A stretch of 64,000 nt of DNA from Bacteroidales bacterium. GTDB taxonomy: Bacteria > Bacteroidota > Bacteroidia > Bacteroidales > F082. Position 1 is the first letter of the stretch. The number at the start of each line of letters is the position of its first letter. Under the pieces are notes generated by a model. That model made no database searches. It worked only from the letters and a program-made list of their open reading frames with translations, and was not told where the DNA came from. The translations under genes and the position numbers were made by a program. This document shows, piece by piece, positions 51,368 through 60,035 of the stretch. Where the stretch lies: NCBI GenBank assembly GCA_028277395.1, contig JANQGJ010000080.1, positions 1-64,000 of the forward strand, read 5' to 3'.

Positions 51368-52438
51368 CTAACTTTTTGTTAACCGGGATTCGTTTATTTT
51401 AATTATTTCCTGAGCCTCCTTTTCTGTACCCAGCATTATGGCAATCCATTTTGTGGAATCTTTCTGTTCAAGTATGATCTTTACAACCATTGTAAGTGGA
51501 ACTGAAAGGAACATACCAACAGTTCCAAGTACAAATCCCCAGAAAATTAAGGAAATAAACACAACCAGTGTGGACAATCCAAGTCCTTTACCCATGATTT
51601 GTGGCTGAATTATACTCCCAATCAGCATATTAATAAAAACATACGACCCCAGTGTCCATAAGGCTCCTCCCATTCCCATCTGAATGATTGCAAAAATAAT
51701 GGCAGGAATACTTGCAAGTATCGAACCTATGTTAGGGACGAAATTAAACAGAAATGCCAGCAGGGCCCATAAAATTGCATATTTGACACCAATAATCGTC
51801 AGAGCAAGCCAAATCAGTAATCCAGTTAGTAAACTCATAATTGTCATAAGTCCAAGGTATTGACGAATGCTTTTGTCAATTCTGTTCAGGTAACTGATTG
51901 ATCCTTCGGTATTTACTATTGCTTTCACTTTCACTTTAAAACTGTTTAGTTCCAGAAGCATAAAAATCATAATAAACAACATCAGTAACATATTACTCAT
52001 TAAACTACCCAATGCACTGAGGAAATCAGCGCTGTAACTCATGATACTGTTGGTGTTTATTGTACTCTCAAGTTTCTCAATTGACATATCGAAACCCATT
52101 CCGTGTAAGGTGTTGAACAATGAAGCAGTAAGCTCATTTAACCTTTTTGCATAAAAAGCAGAATCCTGTGAAAATTGAGAAATCGACCTGGAGATAACCT
52201 CGCCAAGTCCAAATAAGATCAGGATTATCGTAAGTAATACGATTAAAACAGCAATTCCGTTTGGAACTTTCTTCTTCTCAAGCCATCTGATGGGTTGAGC
52301 ACAAACTATGGTAATAAACAAAGCCAGTAGGATTGGCGTTATAAATGATGATGCATACATTACAACAGCTATAATAATTAGCAAAGCAGCAATAGTTACA
52401 AATGGATTTGATCTGGAACTTGTACTAACGGTGTTCAT
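51368..52438 (-). CDS. AI-2E family transporter (TqsA/YdiK-like permease)
   Basis: The 356-residue membrane protein has about eight segments. It starts PFVTIAALLIIIAVVMYASSFITPILLALFITIV and contains the signature WALLAFLFNFVPNIGSILASIPAII plus a C-terminal GSIIQPQIMGKGLGLSTLVVFISLIFWGFVLGTVGMFLSVPLTM. The family was named after autoinducer-2 export, but many members have other or unknown substrates, including Na+/Li+ antiport. No AI-2 genes lie nearby. The gene follows the XRE gene on the same strand after 99 bp. Confidence 0.92.
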   Translation of the reverse strand: MNTVSTSSRSNPFVTIAALLIIIAVVMYASSFITPILLALFITIVCAQPIRWLEKKKVPNGIAVLIVLLTIILILFGLGEVISRSISQFSQDSAFYAKRLNELTASLFNTLHGMGFDMSIEKLESTINTNSIMSYSADFLSALGSLMSNMLLMLFIMIFMLLELNSFKVKVKAIVNTEGSISYLNRIDKSIRQYLGLMTIMSLLTGLLIWLALTIIGVKYAILWALLAFLFNFVPNIGSILASIPAIIFAIIQMGMGGALWTLGSYVFINMLIGSIIQPQIMGKGLGLSTLVVFISLIFWGFVLGTVGMFLSVPLTMVVKIILEQKDSTKWIAIMLGTEKEAQEIIKINESRLTKS

Positions 52439-52537
52439 AATAATTGATTTTATGAGGTAAGGCTATTACCAATAATAATAATTAAAAGTAGGAATAATTT
52501 TGATGTTTGCTTGTTCAAACCTCATTAGAATATCTTG

Positions 52538-52744
52538 TTATTTGGTTGAGATCAATAATTCCCTTACATCAACTTTTAATACACTTGCTATATTGATCAA
52601 TGTTTCCAATGAAGGTTGCATTTCATTTGTGCACCATCTGGACACCGTTGCAGTATTTTTATTAAGCTTTTCAGCTAGCCATTTATTGGTTCTACCTTGT
52701 TCGACTAAAACAACTTTCAACCGATTAATTGCTTTTTTACCCAT
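52538..52744 (-). CDS. Small XRE-family HTH regulator
   Basis: The 68-residue protein is a single helix-turn-helix domain: NRLKVVLVEQGRTNKWLAEKLNKNTATVSRWCTNEMQPSLETLINIASVLKVDVRELL. It has no ligand or dimer domain. Its -7 element (complement of 52780-52787) lies 36 bp upstream. It is transcribed away from the coiled-coil mini-gene at 52918, so one short region controls both. The target genes are unknown; the shared region is the natural first guess. Confidence 0.9.
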   Translation of the reverse strand: MGKKAINRLKVVLVEQGRTNKWLAEKLNKNTATVSRWCTNEMQPSLETLINIASVLKVDVRELLISTK

Positions 52745-52779
52745 TTTTAATTGCGTATAGAGTAAATTAATTAATTAAA

Positions 52780-52787
52780 CAAATATA
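52780..52787 (-). promoter_or_regulatory. Promoter -7 element for the XRE gene
   Basis: The minus strand reads TATATTTG, a perfect TAnnTTTG. It faces away from the plus promoter at 52877, with 89 bp between the two -7 elements. Confidence 0.45.
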
Positions 52788-52876
52788 TAATATTAATATT
52801 TAGAGATATGTTGACTTATGAATTAAAATAAATGATGTAAAAAGTTAATAAAGCAGCAAAATAAAAAAATAAATTA

Positions 52877-52884
52877 TATATTTG
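52877..52884 (+). promoter_or_regulatory. Promoter -7 element for the coiled-coil mini-gene
   Basis: TATATTTG followed by C is a perfect TAnnTTTG, with the ATG at 52918 about 33 bp downstream. A clear promoter here supports the small gene being real. Confidence 0.5.
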
Positions 52885-52917
52885 CATCAGTAATTTTATT
52901 TGCAAATAGACCAAACT

Positions 52918-53097
52918 ATGACTAAAAAATACTCAAAGTCCGAGCTTCTGAAAATAATAATCAAACAACAGGAAAACATTAATACTATGCAAGAATTCTT
53001 AAAATTAGTGACTCATCAAAATGAATTTCTAAATAATCTTAACAATAAATTGAAAAACGAGATAGTAGATTTAAAACACAAAAGAAATTCTAAATAG
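52918..53097 (+). CDS. Small coiled-coil protein, hypothetical
   Basis: The 59-residue protein starts MTKKYSKSELLKIIIKQQEN and continues as one amphipathic helix with heptad-like spacing (MQEFLKLVTHQNEFLNNLNNKLKNEIVDL). It has a basic end (KHKRNSK). It has its own promoter. It is divergent from a small XRE regulator and ends 19 bp from the convergent metG. I do not recognise a family. The start at 52918 (ATG) is preferred over the upstream TTG at 52900. Confidence 0.6.
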   Translation: MTKKYSKSELLKIIIKQQENINTMQEFLKLVTHQNEFLNNLNNKLKNEIVDLKHKRNSK

Positions 53098-53116
53098 TAA
53101 TTTTGAGAAGTTTACC

Positions 53117-55162
53117 CTACTTCACCTCACTACCATTATTCACATCATCAACAGGCGAAACAAAACAGAGTTTGCCGTCGTTGTCTTCAGCCATCAGTAT
53201 CATTCCCTGCGATTCTATTCCTCTTAGTTTTCTTGGTGCAAGGTTAACCAGAATACTTACCTTTTTGCCAATGATGTTTTCAGGCTGGTAATATTCTGCA
53301 ATCCCTGAAACCACAGTCCGCTTATCAATTCCCGTATCAACAAGTAGTTTGAGAAGTTTCTTGGTTTTTGCTACTTTTTCAGCTTCCAGTATAGTTCCGG
53401 TGCGGATATCCATCTTCATGAAATCATCAAACTCAATCACAGGTTTTGGTGGTTTTGCAGGTTCAGCCTCTTCATTTTCTTTTTTCGTTTCCATAAGCTT
53501 TTGAACCTGTTGTTCAATAGTTTTGTCTTCAACTCTTTCAAAAAGTAACTCAGGTTTATTAAGCTTATGACCGGTACTAAGCAAATCAGATTTTCCGGCA
53601 TCGTTCCATTTTAATCCCGAAATATTTAACATTTTCTGTAATTTTTCAGAAGTAAACGGAAGAAATGGTTCAGAAAGGATAGATAGGTTAGCCACAATTT
53701 GTAAAGAAACATTGAGTATTTGCTTTACTTTATCAGGATCAGTTTTAAATATCTTCCAGGGCTCCATATCTGTCAGGTATTTGTTGCCCAATCGCGCAAG
53801 GTTCATTAATTCACTTAAAGCTTCCCTGAACCTGTATCGTTCAATGCTGGCAGCTATCATTTCAGGATATTTAGCAAGTTCTTTCAGTGTTTCTGCTGAT
53901 TCATTATCCAAATTATTGCATTCAGGAACAAACCCATCAAAGTATTTTTGGGTAAGTACAAGGGTGCGGTTAACAAAATTACCGAAAATTGCCAGCAGTT
54001 CATTGTTATTTCTTGCCTGAAAATCTTTCCACGTAAAATCATTATCCTTTGTTTCAGGAGCATTAGCAGTCAATACATATCGCAGAACGTCCTGTTTACC
54101 CGGGAATTCCTCCAGATATTCATGTAACCAAACTGCCCAGTTTCGTGATGTTGAGATTTTATCATTTTCAAGATTCAAAAACTCATTTGCAGGTACATTC
54201 TCCGGCAGGATAAAGCTACCTTCAGCTTTTAACATCGCAGGAAAAATAATACAATGAAAAACAATATTGTCTTTACCAATAAAATGTAGCATTTTGGTGC
54301 CTTCGTCCTTCCAGTAAGGCTCCCAGTTGTTGCCGGTTTCTTCAGACCATTCTTTGGAAGCTGAAATATATCCAATAGGAGCATCAAACCATACATAAAG
54401 TACTTTACCTTCAGAATCTTTAACAGGAACTTTTACTCCCCAGTCCAGATCACGGGTTACTGCACGGGGTTTCAAACCCTGATCAATCCATGATTTAACC
54501 TGACCGTAAACATTAGGTTTCCAGTCGTCTTTGTGTCCTTCAATAATCCACTCGTCTAGCCAACCTTCGTATTCATTAAGAGGCAAATACCAGTGTTTTG
54601 TTTCTTTAAGTACAGGAACGTTTCCACTTAATGCCGATTTAGGATTTTTGAGTTCCATCGGGCTTAAAGAGGTTCCACAGTTTTCACACTGGTCGCCATA
54701 AGCTTTTTCAAAAGAACAATGAGGGCAGGTTCCGGTTATGTACCTGTCAGCCAGAAACTGTTGGTTTTCCTCATCATAATATTGCTTATTGGTTTTTTCG
54801 ATGAACTTATTATTATCATAAAGCTCTTTAAAAAAATCAGAGGCAGTACTGTGATGTATTGGTGCTGAAGTTCTTGAATAAACATCGAAAGAAATACCAA
54901 AATCTGAAAAAGATTTTTTTATAATACCATGATACTTGTCAACAATATCCTGAGGAGTTACTCCCTGTTGACGTGCTTTAATGGTTATTGGTACACCATG
55001 TTCATCAGAACCACCAATAAACAAAACATCTTTGTTATTCATTCGAAGGTAACGTGCATAAATATCTGCAGGAACATAAACTCCTGCAAGATGTCCGATA
55101 TGAATAGGGCCGTTGGCATATGGCAATGCCGATGTAATGGTGTATCTTTTAATGTCTGTCAT
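53117..55162 (-). CDS. metG: Methionyl-tRNA synthetase with C-terminal tRNA-binding domain
   Basis: The 681-residue class I synthetase has the HIGH site in [30 protein letters not shown] zinc knuckle with two CxxC pairs reads [18 protein letters not shown]. The KMSKS equivalent is [15 protein letters not shown]. The anticodon-binding domain has [22 protein letters not shown]-terminal EMAP-II/Trbp111-like domain follows ([24 protein letters not shown], then [19 protein letters not shown]). It charges tRNA-Met. Divergent from the LD-carboxypeptidase gene. Confidence 0.97.
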   Translation of the reverse strand: MTDIKRYTITSALPYANGPIHIGHLAGVYVPADIYARYLRMNNKDVLFIGGSDEHGVPITIKARQQGVTPQDIVDKYHGIIKKSFSDFGISFDVYSRTSAPIHHSTASDFFKELYDNNKFIEKTNKQYYDEENQQFLADRYITGTCPHCSFEKAYGDQCENCGTSLSPMELKNPKSALSGNVPVLKETKHWYLPLNEYEGWLDEWIIEGHKDDWKPNVYGQVKSWIDQGLKPRAVTRDLDWGVKVPVKDSEGKVLYVWFDAPIGYISASKEWSEETGNNWEPYWKDEGTKMLHFIGKDNIVFHCIIFPAMLKAEGSFILPENVPANEFLNLENDKISTSRNWAVWLHEYLEEFPGKQDVLRYVLTANAPETKDNDFTWKDFQARNNNELLAIFGNFVNRTLVLTQKYFDGFVPECNNLDNESAETLKELAKYPEMIAASIERYRFREALSELMNLARLGNKYLTDMEPWKIFKTDPDKVKQILNVSLQIVANLSILSEPFLPFTSEKLQKMLNISGLKWNDAGKSDLLSTGHKLNKPELLFERVEDKTIEQQVQKLMETKKENEEAEPAKPPKPVIEFDDFMKMDIRTGTILEAEKVAKTKKLLKLLVDTGIDKRTVVSGIAEYYQPENIIGKKVSILVNLAPRKLRGIESQGMILMAEDNDGKLCFVSPVDDVNNGSEVK

Positions 55163-55199
55163 GTTAATATATTTTCTTATCAGCTAAAAATAATATTGA

Positions 55200-55207
55200 T
55201 AGATTTG
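55200..55207 (+). promoter_or_regulatory. Promoter -7 element for the LD-carboxypeptidase gene
   Basis: TAGATTTG is a perfect TAnnTTTG upstream of the ATG at 55268. It would give a leader of about 55 nt, or include an in-frame TTG at 55220. Confidence 0.4.
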
Positions 55208-55267
55208 TAGCCGGAACTCTTGAATGAAAATTTACAAATTTCAGTAATTTCGGCAAAGTTAACCAAT

Positions 55268-56179
55268 ATGTTCAAAATGATAAGACCGCCATTTCTTAAA
55301 AAAGGAGATAAGATTGGAATTGTTGCTCCGGCAAGGAAAATAAGCAAGGAAGAAATTTCATTTTCGCTTAAAATAGTTGGAAATTACGGTTATGATGTTG
55401 TGTTTAATCATAATCTGTTTGCTGAAGATAACCAGTATGCCGGAAATGATGAATTAAGGACTAATGAACTTCAACAAATGCTTGACGATACTTCAGTTAA
55501 AGCAATTATGTTTGCAAGGGGAGGGTATGGTACTGTTAGAATTATTGACCACATAAATTTTAATCGATTTATTAAAAATCCGTGCTGGTTAATTGGATAC
55601 AGTGATATAACAGTAATACACAGCCATGTAAACAAAAATTATGGTGTTAAAACCTTACATGCTACAATGCCTGTAAATTTTCCTGAAAACGAAAAAGGAG
55701 CCATTGAATCATTGTTTAGTATCCTGACCGGAGAAAGTTATAATACAATGTTTGTTTCGAATAAATTGAACAGGAATGGTGTTGCCAGAGGAATATTAAC
55801 CGGGGGAAATCTATCAGTACTATATAGTTTACTTGGCAGTGATTCATTTCCTGATACTGATGGTAAAATTTTGTTTCTTGAAGATCTTGACGAATACCTG
55901 TATCATATTGACAGGATGATGATGGCATTAAAAAGAGCAGGAAAACTTGAAAATCTTGCCGGAATTCTTATTGGAGGAATGACAAAAATGAATGACAATG
56001 ATATTCCTTTTGGAAAAACTGCTGAAGAGATTATCCGTGATACCGTAGCTGAGTACAATTATCCGGTGTATTTTGGATTTCCTTCAGGTCATATAAATAA
56101 TAATATTGCTTTGGTTATGGGTAGTGAAGTGTCCATAACAGAAACTAAAAACGGAACAATTACCTTTTCTTATGTTTGA
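55268..56179 (+). CDS. S66-family LD-carboxypeptidase
   Basis: The protein of about 303 residues starts MFKMIRPPFLKKGDKIGIVAPARKIS, typical for the family. The nucleophile region is AIMFARGGYGTVRII, then NPCWLIGYSDITVIH and ARGILTGGNLSVLYSLLGSDSFP; a Glu/His pair sits near the C-terminus (FGFPSGHINNNIALVMG). S66 enzymes cleave the L,D-bond of recycled murein tetrapeptides in the cytoplasm. I chose the ATG at 55268; the TTG at 55220 or ATG at 55277 are possible. It is next to the methyltransferase gene at 56286. Confidence 0.92.
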   Translation: MFKMIRPPFLKKGDKIGIVAPARKISKEEISFSLKIVGNYGYDVVFNHNLFAEDNQYAGNDELRTNELQQMLDDTSVKAIMFARGGYGTVRIIDHINFNRFIKNPCWLIGYSDITVIHSHVNKNYGVKTLHATMPVNFPENEKGAIESLFSILTGESYNTMFVSNKLNRNGVARGILTGGNLSVLYSLLGSDSFPDTDGKILFLEDLDEYLYHIDRMMMALKRAGKLENLAGILIGGMTKMNDNDIPFGKTAEEIIRDTVAEYNYPVYFGFPSGHINNNIALVMGSEVSITETKNGTITFSYV

Positions 56180-56285
56180 TTTGTTAAAGTCTGATTAACA
56201 GATATTGCCGTATTTTTATGGTTATATGGAACCTGCAGTTGATTGCAGTAAATTAATTTTATCCACCCAATTAAATGGATATGGT

Positions 56286-56984
56286 ATGAAAGATCCTTTT
56301 GAAAAAGCTTTTTTTGACTATCTGAATGGTAAAGAAAAAACGGAGATAACAGTTCATTGCAATAAGGGTGATGATGAAGTAATACCTGTATCATATTTTT
56401 TCAGAGAGTATGAAATGATGCCTGAGCTGGAGAAGAAAGCGATTGATCTGTGTTCAGGAAAAATCCTTGATATTGGCGCAGGGTCGGGAGTGCATTCATT
56501 GTACCTTCAATCAAAGGGAATGGATGTAACAGCACTTGATATATCGCCCGGATTTGTTGAAGTTATGAAAAAACGGAGATTAATAAAGGTGATAAACTCT
56601 GATATTTTTGATTTTAGTGAAGGCAAATTTGATACAATGCTAATGCTGATGAACGGAATAGGATTTACAAAAACATTTGAAGGATTGTCAGTATTTCTTG
56701 AACGGGCTAAAAATTTACTCAACCCGGGAGGACAACTGATACTGGATTCTTCCGACCTATTGTATCTTTACGAAGATGAGGATGGCACATATTCAATAAA
56801 TCTAAACGACCGGTATTATGGTGAAGTTGAATATATAATTGAATATGATGGAGTCACCGGAAAAGCTTTCAGATGGCTGTATATTGATTTTGATAATCTT
56901 TCAATGATTGCTGAACAGGCTGGTTTTAACTGTGAATTGATTTTTGAGGATGATCATTACAATTATTTAGCCAGGTTGTATTGA
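56286..56984 (+). CDS. Class I SAM-dependent methyltransferase
   Basis: The protein of about 232 residues has a Rossmann methyltransferase core: GKILDIGAGSGVHSLYLQSKGMDVTALDISPGFVEVMKKR (motif I is ILDIGAGSGVHS), then DTMLMLMNGIGF and NLLNPGGQLILDSSDL. A charged N-terminal region (FREYEMMPELEKKAIDL) precedes the core. The substrate is unknown. The ATG at 56286 is preferred; an in-frame ATG at 56226 and a TTG at 56205 would add about 20-27 residues. It converges on the thioredoxin-like gene. Confidence 0.88.
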   Translation: MKDPFEKAFFDYLNGKEKTEITVHCNKGDDEVIPVSYFFREYEMMPELEKKAIDLCSGKILDIGAGSGVHSLYLQSKGMDVTALDISPGFVEVMKKRRLIKVINSDIFDFSEGKFDTMLMLMNGIGFTKTFEGLSVFLERAKNLLNPGGQLILDSSDLLYLYEDEDGTYSINLNDRYYGEVEYIIEYDGVTGKAFRWLYIDFDNLSMIAEQAGFNCELIFEDDHYNYLARLY

Positions 56985-56998
56985 ACCGTGGAGTGAGA

Positions 56999-57694
56999 TC
57001 ACATCATTTTTTCAATATACTTTGTTATATATCCCATGTCGGGCCTGTCGTTGGTATATTGACTATGATATTTAAACTTAACATACCTTTTTTCATCAAT
57101 TATGAAAATAGTTGGAATGTTTTGGGCAACTTTTGTACCTCCCCATTCCTCAGTATATAAAAATAACCCTTTTGATAGTTCTTGCTTTTCATCCATCAGG
57201 ACGGGAATATCAAGTTCAATATTATCAGGAACTTTAAATGTATGTGGGAAAAATAGTTTACAGTGTTCAGCCCATTCAATCAGCCCCTGTGGTGTATTTT
57301 CATCTGTTTCAGGATTTTTCCACTTCTCTACGGTATTTATACTTCCGGCAAACGCGTTTTTCCAGTTTTCAAGTGAATCCATGCTATATGGTAGTACAAA
57401 GAATATTTCCATATTCAACTTTTTACGAAGATCCTGCTCTTTCTCGGCCTGTAATACTTCCAGATACTGGTAATGGCAAATTGGGCACCAAACCTGTGGT
57501 GTAACCTTGCCTCTTATAAAAACCAGCATCACTTTTTTACCTTTCAGTTCCGAAAGGGTTACTTCATTTCCGTTATGATCATTGATTGTGAAGTTGGAGA
57601 ATTTTTCTTTTATCTGCACTGGAATGATTGCATCGTTTTGAGCTGTTAAAAAAGATGTTATAAAAATCAAAAGTAGTGTATAAGTCAGTTTCAT
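56999..57694 (-). CDS. Secreted thioredoxin-like/AhpC-TSA protein
   Basis: This protein of about 231 residues has a signal peptide (TLLLIFITSFLTAQ). A redoxin domain holds NFTINDHNGNEVTLSELKGKKVMLVFIRGKVTPQVWCPICHYQY, where WCPIC is the CxxC active site. Later sequence has KVPDNIELDIPVLMDEKQELS and the cis-Pro-type NIPTIFIIDEKRYVKF. It is likely a periplasmic thiol-disulfide or peroxidase-like enzyme. I placed the start at the ATG at 57694, 19 codons into the longest frame, because the signal peptide then starts properly. Confidence 0.88.
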   Translation of the reverse strand: MKLTYTLLLIFITSFLTAQNDAIIPVQIKEKFSNFTINDHNGNEVTLSELKGKKVMLVFIRGKVTPQVWCPICHYQYLEVLQAEKEQDLRKKLNMEIFFVLPYSMDSLENWKNAFAGSINTVEKWKNPETDENTPQGLIEWAEHCKLFFPHTFKVPDNIELDIPVLMDEKQELSKGLFLYTEEWGGTKVAQNIPTIFIIDEKRYVKFKYHSQYTNDRPDMGYITKYIEKMM

Positions 57695-57936
57695 AATTAA
57701 TAAGTTTATATTTCTATTGATTTGATTGTTTGTATTAAACTGGTAATACAAAGATCATTTAACAATAAGCTAAATCAAACAATAATAGATGTGCTTAAAT
57801 TAAAACTAGACGAAAGGAGGTAATACAAAGACTAACAGGAAGATAACTTGCAATTAAATCTACAAATAGATTACAGTTTGTTAATGTAAATATAATATAT
57901 GGTAGTGGATTAATGAACTCCGGAATATTACCAGTT

Positions 57937-58569
57937 TTATTCAACCAGTTTTAAATTTACCAGTCCCATTTTGATCCCGTTCATCACCATATCGGTACCC
58001 ATAATTGCAAGTATTAATCCCATTAGCTTACCAATTACTTTGATCAGATTCATCCCCATTTTTTTTACAATAATATCGCTAAGTGAAAAAGCAAGGTAAG
58101 TCAGATAAATCATAACGGCAAAAATGCCAATAACAATGCCAATATGCAGATAACCGGCATTTGTAACATTATTCATAGCAGTAACAATAGTACCGGGTCC
58201 TGCCAGAATAGGAATTGCCAATGGTGAAATTGCAACTCCTGTGTCAGTATCCTTATCTCCCAGACTGTGAATTTTTGATTTGGTTGTCATTAACATTTCA
58301 AAGCCGACGTAGAATAAAAGAATACCACCTGTAATCTTAAATGCAGGAATTGTAATGCCAAATACATCAAATATTGATTTACCCAGTATAACGAATGATG
58401 TAACAATAATAAAAGCGGTTATAGTTGATTTTCTGGCAATAAGTTTTTTAGTTCTTTTGTCATTATCAGCTGTTAAACCAAGAAAAATCGGTGTGTTGGC
58501 AATAGGGTTCATTATTGCAAAAAAACCTGTAAAAACGGTAAGACTATATGTAAGTAGTTCGTTTGTCAT
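57937..58569 (-). CDS. MarC-family membrane protein
   Basis: The 210-residue protein has six membrane segments with the MarC pattern FAIMNPIANTPIFLGLTADND, then GGILLFYVGFEMLMT, a central VAISPLAIPILAGPGTIVTAMN and the C-terminal GKLMGLILAIMGTDMVMNG. The family (UPF0056) was once tied to multidrug resistance, but that is not supported, and transport substrates are unproven. It is a single gene with 61 bp to the RluA-type gene on the same strand. Confidence 0.93.
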   Translation of the reverse strand: MTNELLTYSLTVFTGFFAIMNPIANTPIFLGLTADNDKRTKKLIARKSTITAFIIVTSFVILGKSIFDVFGITIPAFKITGGILLFYVGFEMLMTTKSKIHSLGDKDTDTGVAISPLAIPILAGPGTIVTAMNNVTNAGYLHIGIVIGIFAVMIYLTYLAFSLSDIIVKKMGMNLIKVIGKLMGLILAIMGTDMVMNGIKMGLVNLKLVE

Positions 58570-58630
58570 AATTTAAAGATTAACCTTGTTTTATTTATCG
58601 TTTCGAATAATGCGAAACTAATTAATATTT

Positions 58631-59518
58631 TTATTTGTTATACCTGTTCCATCGTTCTTCTTCACGTTTCATAAAAGCATCAAACTTTTCAGGGTGATCA
58701 ATACTATAATTAACCGACAGGTTTGTTTTGGGATGATTGAATTCCAGGCCTGTTGAAGCGAGAAACAGCCCCTTACCCTTGAGTATCGGTCCGGTCCCGT
58801 ATTGTTTATCGCCAGCAATCGGAAAACCACTTTCAGCCATATGAATACGTAGCTGGTGTGTACGTCCGGTATGAGGTGTCAGTTCAGCAAGTGATAACCA
58901 ATTAGTTTTCAATGAACGACATCGGTATAAGCAATGGTATTCTGATAGAGCATTTTTATCGTTAACAGGTAATGTAATGGTTCCTTTATCAGGTATGTTA
59001 CCAGAAACAACAGCATGGTATTTTTTCTTAATATTCCTGTTCTCAAATTCTTGTCCCAGTTGCATTAGTGACGAAGCAGTTTTAGCTACCAGCAACAGAC
59101 CTGAGGTTGGTCTGTCGAGACGATGTACCGGACGTGCCCATCTTAAAGCATCAGGCTCCCCTGATCTTCCTATATTTGCAACAAGGGCATTTTGAATTGT
59201 GTAGTATTTGTTACCGCTAACTTCAATTCCGGCAGGCTTATTGATCAATGCTATGTGTTCATCCTCAAAAATAATTTCCAAATCAATATTTAAAGGTTTT
59301 GGAGGCTTATTTTCAAGATCTACAAGAACAATAGTCTGCCCTTCTTTCAGCCGTAATCCTGATTTTTCCTGCTTGTAATCCACCAATATTTCACCCTGTT
59401 TTATGGCTTTCTTAATACCACTTTTCGATGGAATAAGTGTTATAACTTCAAAGGCATAATCCAGAAGTATTACCGGGGAATCCAGTTTTGGTACAGTATG
59501 TTGTTCAAGTATGATCAC
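58631..59518 (-). CDS. RluA-family RNA pseudouridine synthase
   Basis: The 295-residue enzyme has a short N-terminal S4-like RNA-binding region (SKSGIKKAIKQGEILVDYKQEKSGLRLKEG). The catalytic domain includes NKPAGIEVSG, VHRLDRPTSGLLLVAKTASS (catalytic Asp in HRLD) and TPHTGRTHQLRIHMAESGFPIAGDKQYG. It isomerises a uridine in rRNA or tRNA; the target position cannot be told. The start is GTG. A perfect palindrome, ATTACTGCAGTAAT (59533-59546), lies between it and tadA. Confidence 0.92.
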   Translation of the reverse strand: MIILEQHTVPKLDSPVILLDYAFEVITLIPSKSGIKKAIKQGEILVDYKQEKSGLRLKEGQTIVLVDLENKPPKPLNIDLEIIFEDEHIALINKPAGIEVSGNKYYTIQNALVANIGRSGEPDALRWARPVHRLDRPTSGLLLVAKTASSLMQLGQEFENRNIKKKYHAVVSGNIPDKGTITLPVNDKNALSEYHCLYRCRSLKTNWLSLAELTPHTGRTHQLRIHMAESGFPIAGDKQYGTGPILKGKGLFLASTGLEFNHPKTNLSVNYSIDHPEKFDAFMKREEERWNRYNK

Positions 59519-59563
59519 TTATAATAAATTAAATTACTGCAGTAATATGCCTGCTACATGAAA

Positions 59564-60028
59564 TCATTTGCTGAGTTTCCTTTTGTTACTAAAAAAAGTG
59601 CTGATTAGTTCACTGCATTCTTTTTCCATAACACCACCTATAATTTTGGTTTTAGGGTGGGTAATGGAATTACTGATTGTAGAATAACCTCTTTTACTGT
59701 CGTATGCTCCGAAAACAATTTTACCAATTTGTGTCCAAAAAGATGCCCCTGCACACATTGTACATGGTTCAAGGGTAACATATAACGTACAATCGTTCAG
59801 ATATTTACCGCCGATATAATCAGAAGCTGATGTAAATGCCTGCATTTCAGCATGTGCAGTTACATCGTTCAGAGTCTCAGCCATATTATGAGCCCTCGCA
59901 ATAATTTGATTGTTATAAACAATAATAGCACCCACAGGAACTTCATTTTTATCGAAAGCCTGCTGTGCTTCCTGTAAAGCCATTTTCATGAAATGTTCAT
60001 CAGAGTGAATTCCTAGAGTCATAGTCAT
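59564..60028 (-). CDS. tadA: tRNA adenosine deaminase TadA
   Basis: The 154-residue zinc deaminase has the catalytic motif HAEMQAF (HAE with proton-shuttling Glu) and the zinc-binding PCTMCAGA. A C-terminal FFSNKRKLSK follows. Its length and motifs match bacterial TadA, which converts A34 to inosine in tRNA-Arg. It lies 7 bp after the symporter gene, so the two are probably co-transcribed. Two start codons two residues apart (60028 and 60022) are possible. Confidence 0.94.
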   Translation of the reverse strand: MTMTLGIHSDEHFMKMALQEAQQAFDKNEVPVGAIIVYNNQIIARAHNMAETLNDVTAHAEMQAFTSASDYIGGKYLNDCTLYVTLEPCTMCAGASFWTQIGKIVFGAYDSKRGYSTISNSITHPKTKIIGGVMEKECSELISTFFSNKRKLSK

Positions 60029-60035
60029 AAAGCGA

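Noticed and set aside
57814-57821. Perfect Shine-Dalgarno-like AAGGAGGT
   Set aside because: No start codon with an open frame follows within a useful distance. Genes here generally lack such sites, so it is probably chance or part of the 13-bp direct repeat.
59533-59546. Perfect palindrome ATTACTGCAGTAAT between rluA-type and tadA genes
   Set aside because: It is short, AT-rich, has no U-run, and lies within a probable co-directional unit; too little to call an operator or terminator.
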